Both the position numbers and the translations under genes were made by a program. The notes under the pieces are model-generated. The model was not told where the DNA came from, did not search any database, and worked only from the letters and a program-made list of their open reading frames with translations. From a virus, in the IMG/VR virus record IMGVR_UViG_3300042453_003688, positions 1 through 60,133 of that record: DNA of 60,133 nt, one strand, 5' to 3'. Positions 51,280 to 57,996 of the stretch are shown piece by piece. The stretch's first letter is position 1; each line of letters begins with the position of its first letter.

Positions 51280-51306
51280 CTATGTTTGTCTGTCAGTAGA
51301 CACCAT
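51280..51306 (-). CDS. Possible 8-codon leader peptide
   Basis: AGGAGG then ATG GTG TCT ACT GAC AGA CAA ACA TAG in the gap between the nuclease gene and the next gene. Spacing to the ATG is short; the adjacent GTG fits better. Too short to judge as a gene. Confidence 0.2.
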   Translation of the reverse strand: MVSTDRQT

Positions 51307-51319
51307 GCCTCCTGACAAA

Positions 51320-52279
51320 TTACTTATCGGACAATTTCTTTAGAACTTTAGCCGTCCATTCGCTGACGCTGTTACCTCCGTAGGATTCGCAGGTTGCTGA
51401 CAGCGGGCAATAGTTACAGATAGAGTAGCCGCCCTTCTGTCCGTCAGCCTCAATATTAATAGGGGCGGGGGGCAGCTTGTTAGTGGCCTCCATCGTAGCC
51501 ACGGTATCGAAGTAGTTGATAATGGATTGCTTGGTAATCATTGTATAAGTCCACGGCCCATCGCCTACCGGACGGTAGCGCATCTGGTCTTTCGGAGTCC
51601 ACTCCATTTCATAGCCTTGTACAAACGGCAGGACTTTCTTTATCTCACCTTTGTCGTTGTACTCGCATCTCTCACTACCGGGCTCACCAGGTCTGGGAAA
51701 ATTCTTCTGTGCCCAGCCCATCACAGCGAAGTCTGCACGACTCGTATACCAAAGCTCGAAGGGAATACCTAGCTGCCAACTGTAGTGGGCACCCTGCATA
51801 AGGTGAAGCATCTTTGGCTTCATCTGAATGCCTACATCCCGCACGGTCCAGAGAGAGCTAGCCTGCTTCAGTTCAATGCCGTTCTCTGGCACGAACACAC
51901 CATTCTTCTCACGGCCTATTACAATATCGGGACGGCCAGTCACCAGTACGCCACTGGGGGTACGCCAGCTAATCGGAATCTCTTCCTCTCTCCTTATGAC
52001 AAGGGTAGGGTCAGCAGCCCGAAGCACTTCGAGCCAGCTGTCCTCATTACTCCTGCCTGCCGCAAACATGAGTTCACGGGAGTGGTCAGCCTCTTCAACG
52101 GTGATTCCCTTGTACCTGAGGTAGGTAAGCCGGGCACACTTTCCTATTACCCTACCGTCTGCAGTTAGGAGGCCCGTATTACCGGCGCGAAGAATACCTA
52201 GCTTGGTCTTCTCCTGCTCAGCGTGGGCGGCCACAAGTGCCGCCGTCCCCGCCTCAAATAATTTCTGTATTCTACTCAT
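51320..52279 (-). CDS. Cas4/RecB-like Fe-S exonuclease
   Basis: 319 residues from ATG 52279, overlapping the previous stop (ATGA). PD-(D/E)XK nuclease: GRPDIVIG (Asp118), GIELKQ (Glu136, Lys138), then MQGAHYSWQL (Gln162). Cys48 in the N-terminal part and Cys288, Cys291 and Cys297 near the end give the four-Cys Fe-S arrangement of Cas4 and AddB. Phage proteins of this type process DNA ends in recombination or replication, the role of T7 gp6 here. No cas1 or cas2 and no CRISPR array are present. Confidence 0.88.
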   Translation of the reverse strand: MSRIQKLFEAGTAALVAAHAEQEKTKLGILRAGNTGLLTADGRVIGKCARLTYLRYKGITVEEADHSRELMFAAGRSNEDSWLEVLRAADPTLVIRREEEIPISWRTPSGVLVTGRPDIVIGREKNGVFVPENGIELKQASSLWTVRDVGIQMKPKMLHLMQGAHYSWQLGIPFELWYTSRADFAVMGWAQKNFPRPGEPGSERCEYNDKGEIKKVLPFVQGYEMEWTPKDQMRYRPVGDGPWTYTMITKQSIINYFDTVATMEATNKLPPAPINIEADGQKGGYSICNYCPLSATCESYGGNSVSEWTAKVLKKLSDK

Positions 52280-52701
52280 TTTTTCTGTGTCCAAAGTGAG
52301 CTATCGCTGCCGTGGTAGTAGGGTACCGTCTCAAGTCCACCGGTCCTCTCGTCCACACTGTATGCTCTCTGAGCAATTGCTGGACGGTAGCGGTTATCCT
52401 TGAGGGTTCCAAGTTCCTGCTGTCTAAGAATCATCAGACAATTTGCCATGGCATGGCCGAGGTGGTTGACTCCGCTTTCCGGGTCATTGTCCTCACCGTT
52501 AAACCATGCAGCCAGGTGGCGCTTTGCTGCCGCCACTAGCTGACTAGCCTCGTGTCCCTTGCAGTAGTTGTACCTGCCATACTTCTTCTCACCATACATC
52601 ATTGCCTGTGCAATCGCCTGCTCAGCCACGCTGGGGATAAGAGAGAGGTCTACCTTTTCCTTACCTGGTTCTCGGTCGAATTTGCTTGCACTATCTGCCA
52701 T
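52276..52701 (-). CDS. MazZ/DUF5664-like dATP/dGTP pyrophosphohydrolase
   Basis: 141 residues. Pattern FDREPGKEKVDLSLIPSVA, MYGEKKYGRYNYCKG and GEDNDPESGVNHLGHAMANC (acidic metal-binding helix) matches the MazG-fold family containing MazZ-type enzymes that cleave dATP or dGTP to the monophosphate. Supplies monophosphates or removes a nucleotide from the pool. In diaminopurine (Z) phages it works with PurZ; no PurZ-like gene is seen here. Confidence 0.75.
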   Translation of the reverse strand: MADSASKFDREPGKEKVDLSLIPSVAEQAIAQAMMYGEKKYGRYNYCKGHEASQLVAAAKRHLAAWFNGEDNDPESGVNHLGHAMANCLMILRQQELGTLKDNRYRPAIAQRAYSVDERTGGLETVPYYHGSDSSLWTQKK

Positions 52702-52707
52702 ACTATT

Positions 52708-52920
52708 TTACTCCGCAAAAAAATTGGTAGGAGAAACCCACTCTAATGCCTCGGACGGAAAGAGCTCTATGTTCTTAGAGCCCTCGTAGTAGCCAACGTA
52801 TGCCAGTGGGTCAGGGCTGGGCCCCAGTATTGTCGCTACCCTGCGACTGTTCGACCAGTGTACTGCCCGAAATGCCCGATGATTCGCTTCCCGATAGAGC
52901 TGCACCAGTGTCTTCTTCAC
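52708..52920 (-). CDS. Small protein of unknown role
   Basis: 70 residues from GTG with AAGGAAG. Contains YREANHRAFRAVHWSNSRRV and YVGYYEGSKNIELFPSEALE. It overlaps the 3' part of the preceding gene by 110 bases in another frame. No family recognised. Confidence 0.6.
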   Translation of the reverse strand: MKKTLVQLYREANHRAFRAVHWSNSRRVATILGPSPDPLAYVGYYEGSKNIELFPSEALEWVSPTNFFAE

Positions 52921-53098
52921 GTGCGTGTTCTTCCTTCATCTGAGCAATCAGTTTATTACGAATATCCATGGCCTCTTTAAGAAGTCCTATCTTGGCCAGA
53001 CGCTTAACGTCTACCTGCATTACACTTGCTGCGGCCTGAACCGCTAGCATCTCCGTGCCCGAAAGACGTACTACAATCCTTGCTCTTCCTTTGCTCAT
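52811..53098 (-). CDS. Small helical, RHH-like protein
   Basis: 95 residues. ARIVVRLSGTEMLAVQAAAS then VDVKRLAKIGLLKEAMDIR has the strand-helix-helix look of ribbon-helix-helix DNA-binding proteins; the rest is a charged helix and a Ser/Gly-rich tail. Possible regulator. ATG overlaps the stop of the preceding protease gene. Confidence 0.65.
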   Translation of the reverse strand: MSKGRARIVVRLSGTEMLAVQAAASVMQVDVKRLAKIGLLKEAMDIRNKLIAQMKEEHAREEDTGAALSGSESSGISGSTLVEQSQGSDNTGAQP

Positions 53099-53817
53099 TG
53101 CTTAGTACTCCTGCTTTGAAGAAATACACTAATGGAAGCCTCATCACTACCGTCACTATTCAACCCACCGAAGAGGGCCTTGTCAGTCTTGATGTCAGAT
53201 ACAATGGTAATCCAATTACGTTGAGGAATCTGTTTAACCAGACGGGTAGCAGTCCAAAGAGTTTCATTCTTGTAGTGATATGAGAACCATTCTTTGTGCT
53301 TTGCGGAAGCAATACCCATACTAAGTTCCAGCCGGTCACACATCTCGAAGTTGATAGCCTCAAGTTCTTCCGCCATGTAACGTGCATCCTCAGCCTTGAG
53401 CGTAGCAAACATCAGCATAGCGCGAGCCGGGTGGAATAGAAGCAGGGAATTAGACAGGGCATAGCGTTCACTGCACTCCGACAGAATAATAAAGGCCATA
53501 CTTGCAGCCAAATTTGTGACGGCACAACGTACCGTAACGCCGCGGGCCTTAGCTATGTGAAGGGCCTCGACTAACTGGAGACCTGCAGGAACACTGCCTC
53601 CTGGACTGTTAATAATAATATTAATTGGCTCTGAAGACGCTGCGGAAAGCCTCTCTATGTTGGATGCAACAGACAGAATAGAACCGCCAACCTCTCCACT
53701 TATGCGGACAGTACGGGAGCCCGTCATGTCGATAGTCGGACCGGCGAACGCTGGGAAGAGACTAATGATACACGTTAAACTGAAGGCAGCGATTGTTTTC
53801 ATTAAAAAGTTTCTCAT
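53095..53817 (-). CDS. Exported ClpP/SppA-like protease
   Basis: 240 residues. N-terminal signal peptide (about 1-26: KTIAAFSLTCIISLFPAFAG, alternative start at Met6) followed by a ClpP-fold: NSPGGSVPAGLQLVEAL (70-86), Ser106 in NLAASMAFI and His129 in LLLFHPAR, 23 residues apart as in the cytoplasmic copy. The third residue of the triad is not obvious. An exported protein of this type is unusual in phages; it could act in the periplasm on envelope proteins or competing phages. SppA-like signal peptide peptidase is the alternative. Confidence 0.78.
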   Translation of the reverse strand: MRNFLMKTIAAFSLTCIISLFPAFAGPTIDMTGSRTVRISGEVGGSILSVASNIERLSAASSEPINIIINSPGGSVPAGLQLVEALHIAKARGVTVRCAVTNLAASMAFIILSECSERYALSNSLLLFHPARAMLMFATLKAEDARYMAEELEAINFEMCDRLELSMGIASAKHKEWFSYHYKNETLWTATRLVKQIPQRNWITIVSDIKTDKALFGGLNSDGSDEASISVFLQSRSTKQ

Positions 53818-53819
53818 TA

Positions 53820-54218
53820 TTAGACTAACCTAAGGTGATTGGGTTTTTGTTTCTTCGTGCGCTTGTTGTTTCCTGGAATACTATTGCCGCCAGTCAGCGT
53901 GGCTACTACCTTTCGGTTGTTCTCCTCCCGTATTTTTTGTGAGTTATTTTTCTGTTGTTGATAGTTCATTGTCTTCTCCTCCCCATTAGTACTATTATCG
54001 GAATCTTTTCTGGAATCTTTAGTAAGAATTTGTGGGTCCAACTGGCAAGCTGCAACCCACTTATCTACTGCCAGCTTCAGGGCCTCGGGACCGTCAGTCA
54101 TACCTCTACAAATAGGACAACTGCCGGATGGATTGGGATTCCTAACAGACTCCCAGTGCACAGGCATGCCACTAGTTACCAAGGTGAGGGCAACCTTATG
54201 TGTGACACAAAAGGACAT
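53820..54218 (-). CDS. Zinc-binding small protein with internal start
   Basis: 132 residues. N-terminal part with Cys4/His7 and CPIC (34-37) may bind zinc (family-like ending PEALKLAVDKWVAACQ). Codon 84 is an ATG (53969) preceded by a very strong ribosome-binding site GGGGAGGAG in the same frame, which would give a separate 49-residue basic Asn/Gln/Lys-rich protein (MNYQQQKNNSQKIREENNRK). Either two products are made or two genes became fused in frame. Confidence 0.65.
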   Translation of the reverse strand: MSFCVTHKVALTLVTSGMPVHWESVRNPNPSGSCPICRGMTDGPEALKLAVDKWVAACQLDPQILTKDSRKDSDNSTNGEEKTMNYQQQKNNSQKIREENNRKVVATLTGGNSIPGNNKRTKKQKPNHLRLV

Positions 54219-54221
54219 TTG

Positions 54222-54656
54222 TTAGTCCCCAATACGGCGCTTGAGCTGGTAACCACGTGCCTTACTAGTATCACTTATAGTACTAATAAGCTGCTTGTCT
54301 GCCTCGTCTGCACCCTTGCACAGTTCCTCAGCCATCTTCTGCAGAGCTGCTTCCATCTTGAGGGCATGCCGCCAGAAGTCAATGGATGCAGCTTCGACAT
54401 CCGGCGCATTCTTCAGGTACTTGGAAACACGGGCAAGCATGTCGTTCAGGTCCAGAGTGTCGCAGCCGTGGGTGCCGATGATACGCTCGACCACGCTATC
54501 GAATTGCCCTTCCACTGCGGCATAACTGTCAGCCGCATGCCCATGGTCAGCAAAGAAAGACGGACCCTTCAGATGGTGGTGAACATGGTGGTAGTAGAGT
54601 TGCATGCTACGCAGGTAGGTAGCCAGCACTGTCATGTCGTTAGCGGATGTTGCCAT
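54222..54656 (-). CDS. Dps-like ferritin protein
   Basis: 144 residues. Four-helix ferritin-like protein. HHHLKGPSFFADH and YAAVEGQFDSVVERI match the Dps core; His26, His38, Asp53 and Glu57 have exactly the spacing of the Dps ferroxidase residues (E. coli family numbering H31, H43, D58, E62). Dps proteins bind DNA and oxidise iron, protecting DNA. Here it may guard phage or bind host DNA during infection. Confidence 0.78.
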   Translation of the reverse strand: MATSANDMTVLATYLRSMQLYYHHVHHHLKGPSFFADHGHAADSYAAVEGQFDSVVERIIGTHGCDTLDLNDMLARVSKYLKNAPDVEAASIDFWRHALKMEAALQKMAEELCKGADEADKQLISTISDTSKARGYQLKRRIGD

Positions 54657-54658
54657 TG

Positions 54659-54934
54659 CTATTCTTGCTCCTCGTCATTTTGTTTAAAAAAAATAATATC
54701 CAGATAATTCTCATACATATTGAGTAGCTCTATATCATCCAGCCTTTCTAGCTCAGTGTAGAGCTTGTCCCACACCAGGTTAAGGTGGTCGTCAGTCACT
54801 GCGTCACCGTAATCCTTCGGGCAGAGGGCAACTATCTCTGCATCTGTCATCTCATCTAGCCTGAAGTTAGCCATGGCTACCATCATAGTATGGAAGTCGC
54901 CTGTAAGATTACGCCCCAGTATCTTGTCAGTCAT
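54659..54934 (-). CDS. Small acidic protein
   Basis: 91 residues, GGAGG upstream. Helical with FRLDEMTDAEIVALCPKDYG and LERLDDIELLNMYENYLDII; acidic. No family recognised. Ends three bases before the Dps-like gene. Confidence 0.7.
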   Translation of the reverse strand: MTDKILGRNLTGDFHTMMVAMANFRLDEMTDAEIVALCPKDYGDAVTDDHLNLVWDKLYTELERLDDIELLNMYENYLDIIFFKQNDEEQE

Positions 54935-54942
54935 TGTTATTA

Positions 54943-55137
54943 TTACCTCCCCCTATCTTGCTTATCGGTAATTATACCAGAAACTTGAGTAGGCTTTCTG
55001 GTCCAGAAATTTACTTGGACTTCTTGACCGGGCGGATAACCCTGATTGATTGTTCTGTCGTAGTCCCTGAGCCGGGGCAATAGAATAATAATACCCAGTA
55101 CAGCGTAGGATATAAGCAGGATGCCAGCGAAACTCAC
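54943..55137 (-). CDS. Small membrane protein
   Basis: 64 residues from GTG, GGGGAGG upstream, overlapping the previous stop (GTGA). N-terminal transmembrane segment (about 4-21), then a soluble beta-like tail (VQVNFWTRKPTQVSGIIT). An extended -10 promoter-like TGGTATAAT lies inside the gene (minus strand, 54979-54971), together with a copy of the CTCAAGTTTCTG motif. Confidence 0.65.
   Translation of the reverse strand: MSFAGILLISYAVLGIIILLPRLRDYDRTINQGYPPGQEVQVNFWTRKPTQVSGIITDKQDRGR
54971..54989 (-). promoter_or_regulatory. Extended -10 element with repeated motif
   Basis: Minus strand CTCAAGTTTC TGG TATAAT: the 12-mer CTCAAGTTTCTG found also at 43213-43202 and 59915-59904, directly joined to a consensus -10 with TGn extension. 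No good -35 box. It could drive the Dps-like and following genes. Confidence 0.4.
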
Positions 55138-55337
55138 GGCAACACCTCCCCTGTTTCAATGTCGTAGCGAAGACTGTCGTTGGCCACTACTTCCTCACCT
55201 GTCCACGGGTCAGGCGTTGTGAAACTGTACAGAATAATACCAACATTGAATTTCTTGCTGCAAATATTGTAGTATTCCACGTTGTTACCCCGAAGGTAGG
55301 TGAGTACCTCTGACACGTGCTTACAACTAGCGAACAT
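55134..55337 (-). CDS. Small unknown protein
   Basis: 67 residues from ATG 55337 with GGAGG ten bases upstream; earlier in-frame starts are less likely. CKHVSEVLTYLRGNNVEYYN and VGIILYSFTTPDPWTGEE; compact alpha/beta look. No family recognised. Confidence 0.65.
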   Translation of the reverse strand: MFASCKHVSEVLTYLRGNNVEYYNICSKKFNVGIILYSFTTPDPWTGEEVVANDSLRYDIETGEVLP

Positions 55338-55400
55338 AGCTTGACGGCCTCCGTTAAGAATGAGTATAATCCAAAGTACACACACACAACAGGGTCTGCA

Positions 55401-55421
55401 CTGCTAGCCACACACTAGCAG
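55401..55421. other. 7-bp hairpin in small intergenic gap
   Basis: CTGCTAG, seven bases, CTAGCAG in the gap 55338-55432 between two minus-strand genes. No T run on either side; may separate two mRNA portions or be a protein-binding site. The rest of the gap holds no gene. Confidence 0.4.
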
Positions 55422-55432
55422 TCAGGCCCCCC

Positions 55433-55741
55433 CTATCCTATAGTGCCCGCTGCTTTGAAGATGGTGCCCCTAGCCCTTAGCCCAACACTTCCCCTCTCCC
55501 GGTCCTCCAGCTGCAGTACATCGACTGCACTCAGAAGGTCAGCCATATTACAGTAGTCCAATACAATACGGTTATCGCCTATCCACACGACGTAGCCATT
55601 GCCGGTGCAGGTCAGTTCAACACTGCCGCTAGCTACTGTCTTTCTGTCATTCTTGCGGTCGGTTACGGTCACCCTGCCGTCTACCTCACCGTCGCTGTCA
55701 CAAATTATTATATAGTTTCGTGACGCCTTACCCATTCCCAT
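55433..55741 (-). CDS. Beta-rich small protein
   Basis: 102 residues, AAAGG ahead of ATG. Mainly beta strands (YIIICDSDGEVDGRVTVTDR, GSVELTCTGNGYVVWIGDNR). Overlaps the end of the solenoid gene by 14 bases. No family recognised. Confidence 0.65.
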   Translation of the reverse strand: MGMGKASRNYIIICDSDGEVDGRVTVTDRKNDRKTVASGSVELTCTGNGYVVWIGDNRIVLDYCNMADLLSAVDVLQLEDRERGSVGLRARGTIFKAAGTIG

Positions 55742-56498
55742 TATTAAGTACCTTTCTTTGAAGTAATTCTGCAGTTCCTAGTAATGCAAGGTAGAGTTCG
55801 TATTGGTCGGTAGAGTAATTATGCCTATCTGCTATTTCTTTAGCCCTTTTCACCCATTCAGCGATTGTATGGGACTCACAACCGATATTAACTCTATCGT
55901 GCAGCACTGTAATAGTATGCATAGATAGTCCAGACATTACTGGCACCCTATATTGAACAGCAGCATTGCCATACACCTGAGCATAACCGTACACCCTAGC
56001 ATTACCGTACGCCTGAGAATTGCCGTACACTTCAGCATTGCCGAACACCTTAGCATTGCCAAACACCCAAGCATTGCCGAACACCTTAGCACTGCCAAAC
56101 ACCTGAGCACTGCCGTACACTTCAGCATTGCCGAACACCTTAGCATTGCCAAACACCCAAGCATTGCCGAACACCTTAGCATTGCCAAACACCCAAGCAT
56201 TGCCGAACACCTTAGCACTGCCAAACACCTGAGCATTGCCAAACACCTCGGAATTGCCGGACACCCTAGCATCGCCGGACACCTGAGCGTTACCAAACAC
56301 CCTAGCATTGACAAACACCTTAGCATTGCCGGATATCCAGCAATCACCATCGTGGGATAGATTGTATTCCGATTCTATATACCCACCTACTTCCCCTTCT
56401 TTAATAGTGGAGAAATTTCTAAGGGCAACAATCCTTCTAAGATTGAGATTGTTTGGATGCCTTTCACCTGTAAGTTTATATTTTGTATTCTCACTCAT
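55728..56498 (-). CDS. Hexapeptide-repeat beta-solenoid protein (YdcK-like)
   Basis: 256 residues from ATG 56498 (GAGG spacing fits better than the ATG at 56504). N-terminal cap with LNLRRIVALRNFSTI and EGEVGGYIESEYNLSHDGDC, as in E. coli YdcK-type proteins, then about 20 repeats of the type VFGNAK, AWVFGNAK, AEVYGNSQ (about 55-190), and a small helical C-terminal domain. The repeats should form a left-handed beta helix. Highly regular DNA repeats (about 56040-56260) make copy number prone to change. Role in phages is unknown. Confidence 0.82.
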   Translation of the reverse strand: MSENTKYKLTGERHPNNLNLRRIVALRNFSTIKEGEVGGYIESEYNLSHDGDCWISGNAKVFVNARVFGNAQVSGDARVSGNSEVFGNAQVFGSAKVFGNAWVFGNAKVFGNAWVFGNAKVFGNAEVYGSAQVFGSAKVFGNAWVFGNAKVFGNAEVYGNSQAYGNARVYGYAQVYGNAAVQYRVPVMSGLSMHTITVLHDRVNIGCESHTIAEWVKRAKEIADRHNYSTDQYELYLALLGTAELLQRKVLNNGNG

Positions 56499-56904
56499 CG
56501 CCATTCACCTCATGCTCTAGTGCAAGATAGACGCCATTGTCGATTGCCGTATAGCCACTTACCTTCTCTGGATTAATACTGTTTACGCGCACCATCTTTC
56601 CCATGTACTCCTCGGTTCCCTTCATGACAAAGAGAAGCCAGGAATGTCCCTCTCTATTAATCTCCAGCACACTCTCCTGTTCAAAGTTCTGAGCGGCCAC
56701 AGTGACTAGTCTGCGTATCACCTCAGCAGAATGGGGTCCAGGCATTACCATGAGACTGCGTTCCATCTCCCCCTTGTACATACCTAGGACTCCGTGGACC
56801 TCTACTCCTGCCGACTCCAGCATGTTTCGCATCTGGTGAGTTCGCGCCAGATTGTTGGCTGCGCCTGGTTTCTCTGCACTTATAATGAATACGGTACTAG
56901 ACAT
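56491..56904 (-). CDS. DUF3293-like protein, copy A
   Basis: 137 residues, GGAGG ten bases ahead. VFIISAEKPGAANNLARTHQ, then GVLGMYKGEMERSLMV and FEQESVLEI. The same order occurs in the protein at 59461-59823, so the two are paralogues. Similar short proteins occur in phages and some bacteria; function is not established. Family name is a memory-based guess. Confidence 0.65.
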   Translation of the reverse strand: MSSTVFIISAEKPGAANNLARTHQMRNMLESAGVEVHGVLGMYKGEMERSLMVMPGPHSAEVIRRLVTVAAQNFEQESVLEINREGHSWLLFVMKGTEEYMGKMVRVNSINPEKVSGYTAIDNGVYLALEHEVNGDE

Positions 56905-56939
56905 TTGTATGGTTCCTCCCAGTAGTTACCAGTCCTGCG

Positions 56940-57188
56940 TTAATAATCGTTACCATTGCTACCTCCTCCTTCCATTCCAATCTCAAGAAGGGCACCGACC
57001 CCTTCCCACCTTTGTTTCCTGTCTCGCTCAGCCCTTCCCAGTGCGACTGCTACACGTACGGCCTCTTCTCCCGTGCCCATGAACATGACCATGCCGGCAC
57101 CCATCCTGTCCATCGCATCCCCAAGAGAGCCCGTACTAGTCAGCCCTGTACCATCTTTTCGCATGGTGTGGAATTGTCTACTCATCAT
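56940..57188 (-). CDS. Small protein with Gly/Met-rich segment
   Basis: 82 residues from ATG 57188 (or the next ATG), GGGAGG six bases ahead, overlapping the previous stop. TGSLGDAMDRMGAGMVMFMG followed by a helix (TGEEAVRVAVALGRAERDRK). The frame is open far upstream, but that part lies inside the neighbouring gene. No family recognised. Confidence 0.6.
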   Translation of the reverse strand: MMSRQFHTMRKDGTGLTSTGSLGDAMDRMGAGMVMFMGTGEEAVRVAVALGRAERDRKQRWEGVGALLEIGMEGGGSNGNDY

Positions 57189-57405
57189 TGCCCCCCTCCC
57201 CCTCTTCGCCGTCAATAAGTTGCTGCAAGAACTGTTCCGCGTCCAGACTATCTTCGAAAGTGTCCACTGTGTACCACTTACCTGCGTCCTTCTCCTGCAC
57301 CGCCCAGAAGTCCGGGATGTCGTCCGGCAATGCCTTCCTCTGACGTGCACTGCCCTGATTGTCCACTTCCTCGGTTGTGACTACTGCTATCAGTCGGTAT
57401 CTCAC
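57178..57405 (-). CDS. Small acidic protein
   Basis: 75 residues from GTG with a G-rich site seven bases ahead. RLIAVVTTEEVDNQG then FWAVQEKDAGKWYTVDTFED and an acidic tail. No family recognised. Confidence 0.6.
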   Translation of the reverse strand: MRYRLIAVVTTEEVDNQGSARQRKALPDDIPDFWAVQEKDAGKWYTVDTFEDSLDAEQFLQQLIDGEEGEGGNDE

Positions 57406-57425
57406 TGTAGTGCCCCCCTGTACTA

Positions 57426-57677
57426 TTAGAATGCTGCCGTCAGTCTACCGTCGTGGGATAGGTAGATGACGCTGTTAATCTTAAAGGAACGGTAACCGCC
57501 CTTCCTAACGTCGAACACGGTAACGATATCCTTGTCCAGCCTATCCAGTGCCCGGCTGTCCACCTTGCAGACTAGCGTTCGCAACTCTCCATTCATCTTC
57601 ACGAAGTCAACACTGATGAACCTGCCGCTGACTGCCGCCTCGCCCAGGACTCGGATGATTGCCTTCTCGCTACTCAT
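57426..57677 (-). CDS. SH3-like WYL_2-type small protein
   Basis: 83 residues, GGGGAG upstream. GRFISVDFVKMNGELRTLVC, then VFDVRKGGYRSFKINSVIYL: the pattern of a short phage SH3-barrel family related to WYL domains, which bind nucleic acid or small ligands. ATG overlaps the preceding stop. Confidence 0.7.
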   Translation of the reverse strand: MSSEKAIIRVLGEAAVSGRFISVDFVKMNGELRTLVCKVDSRALDRLDKDIVTVFDVRKGGYRSFKINSVIYLSHDGRLTAAF

Positions 57678-57847
57678 AATCTTTTCTCCCCTTCTTGTAT
57701 GTTAATTTCTTTCAGCTCAGCAATCAGTTGGTTGACTCTCTTGATACTCTCGACCAGTCTCTCCCGCTGGTCCCCTACTGTTGCATCGTTGCCCCACTTC
57801 TCACGCAGCCACTCATGTACATAGATAACCACTCGGTCCTGTTGCAT
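57674..57847 (-). CDS. Small helical protein
   Basis: 57 residues found by stop/start overlap (ATGA) with the next gene and AGGAGG 11 bases before its ATG. RVVIYVHEWLREKWGNDATV and a charged helix (RERLVESIKRVNQLIAELKE). Looks like a real small folded protein; function unknown. Confidence 0.65.
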   Translation of the reverse strand: MQQDRVVIYVHEWLREKWGNDATVGDQRERLVESIKRVNQLIAELKEINIQEGEKRL

Positions 57848-57855
57848 GGATGAAA

Positions 57856-57996
57856 CTACCTCCTGCCAATGCCGGTTAGTTCAGCTATTACGATTACTGC
57901 GACGATGATACACGTAATGATTCCAAGGGTTGCTGTTATGAGTACTACACTCGGGACAACTTGCTCTAATACTAGGCCAATCACATGCTTGTCCAT
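57856..57996 (-). CDS. Short membrane protein overlapping another gene
   Basis: 46 residues, GCAGGAG three bases before ATG, and AGGAGG at its end serving the next gene. One long hydrophobic segment (about 15-38: PSVVLITATLGIITCIIVAV). It overlaps the last 116 bases of the gene 57881-58147 in another frame. The clean transmembrane sequence and strong site argue that it is expressed. Confidence 0.6.
   Translation of the reverse strand: MDKHVIGLVLEQVVPSVVLITATLGIITCIIVAVIVIAELTGIGRR

Noticed and set aside
51320-52294. CRISPR adaptation module because of the Cas4-like gene
   Set aside because: No cas1, cas2 or repeat-spacer array in the window; phage Cas4-like nucleases occur alone in replication regions.
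52276-52701. Complete diaminopurine (Z-genome) pathway
   Set aside because: No PurZ-like or DatZ-like protein was found among the genes; only the MazZ-like enzyme is present.
55953-56360. Plus-strand ORF of 135 codons with HLSIAKHPSIAEHLS repeats, or a CRISPR-like array
   Set aside because: It is the antisense reading of the hexapeptide-repeat gene; spacing is coding-periodic and there are no spacers, so it is neither a gene nor an array.
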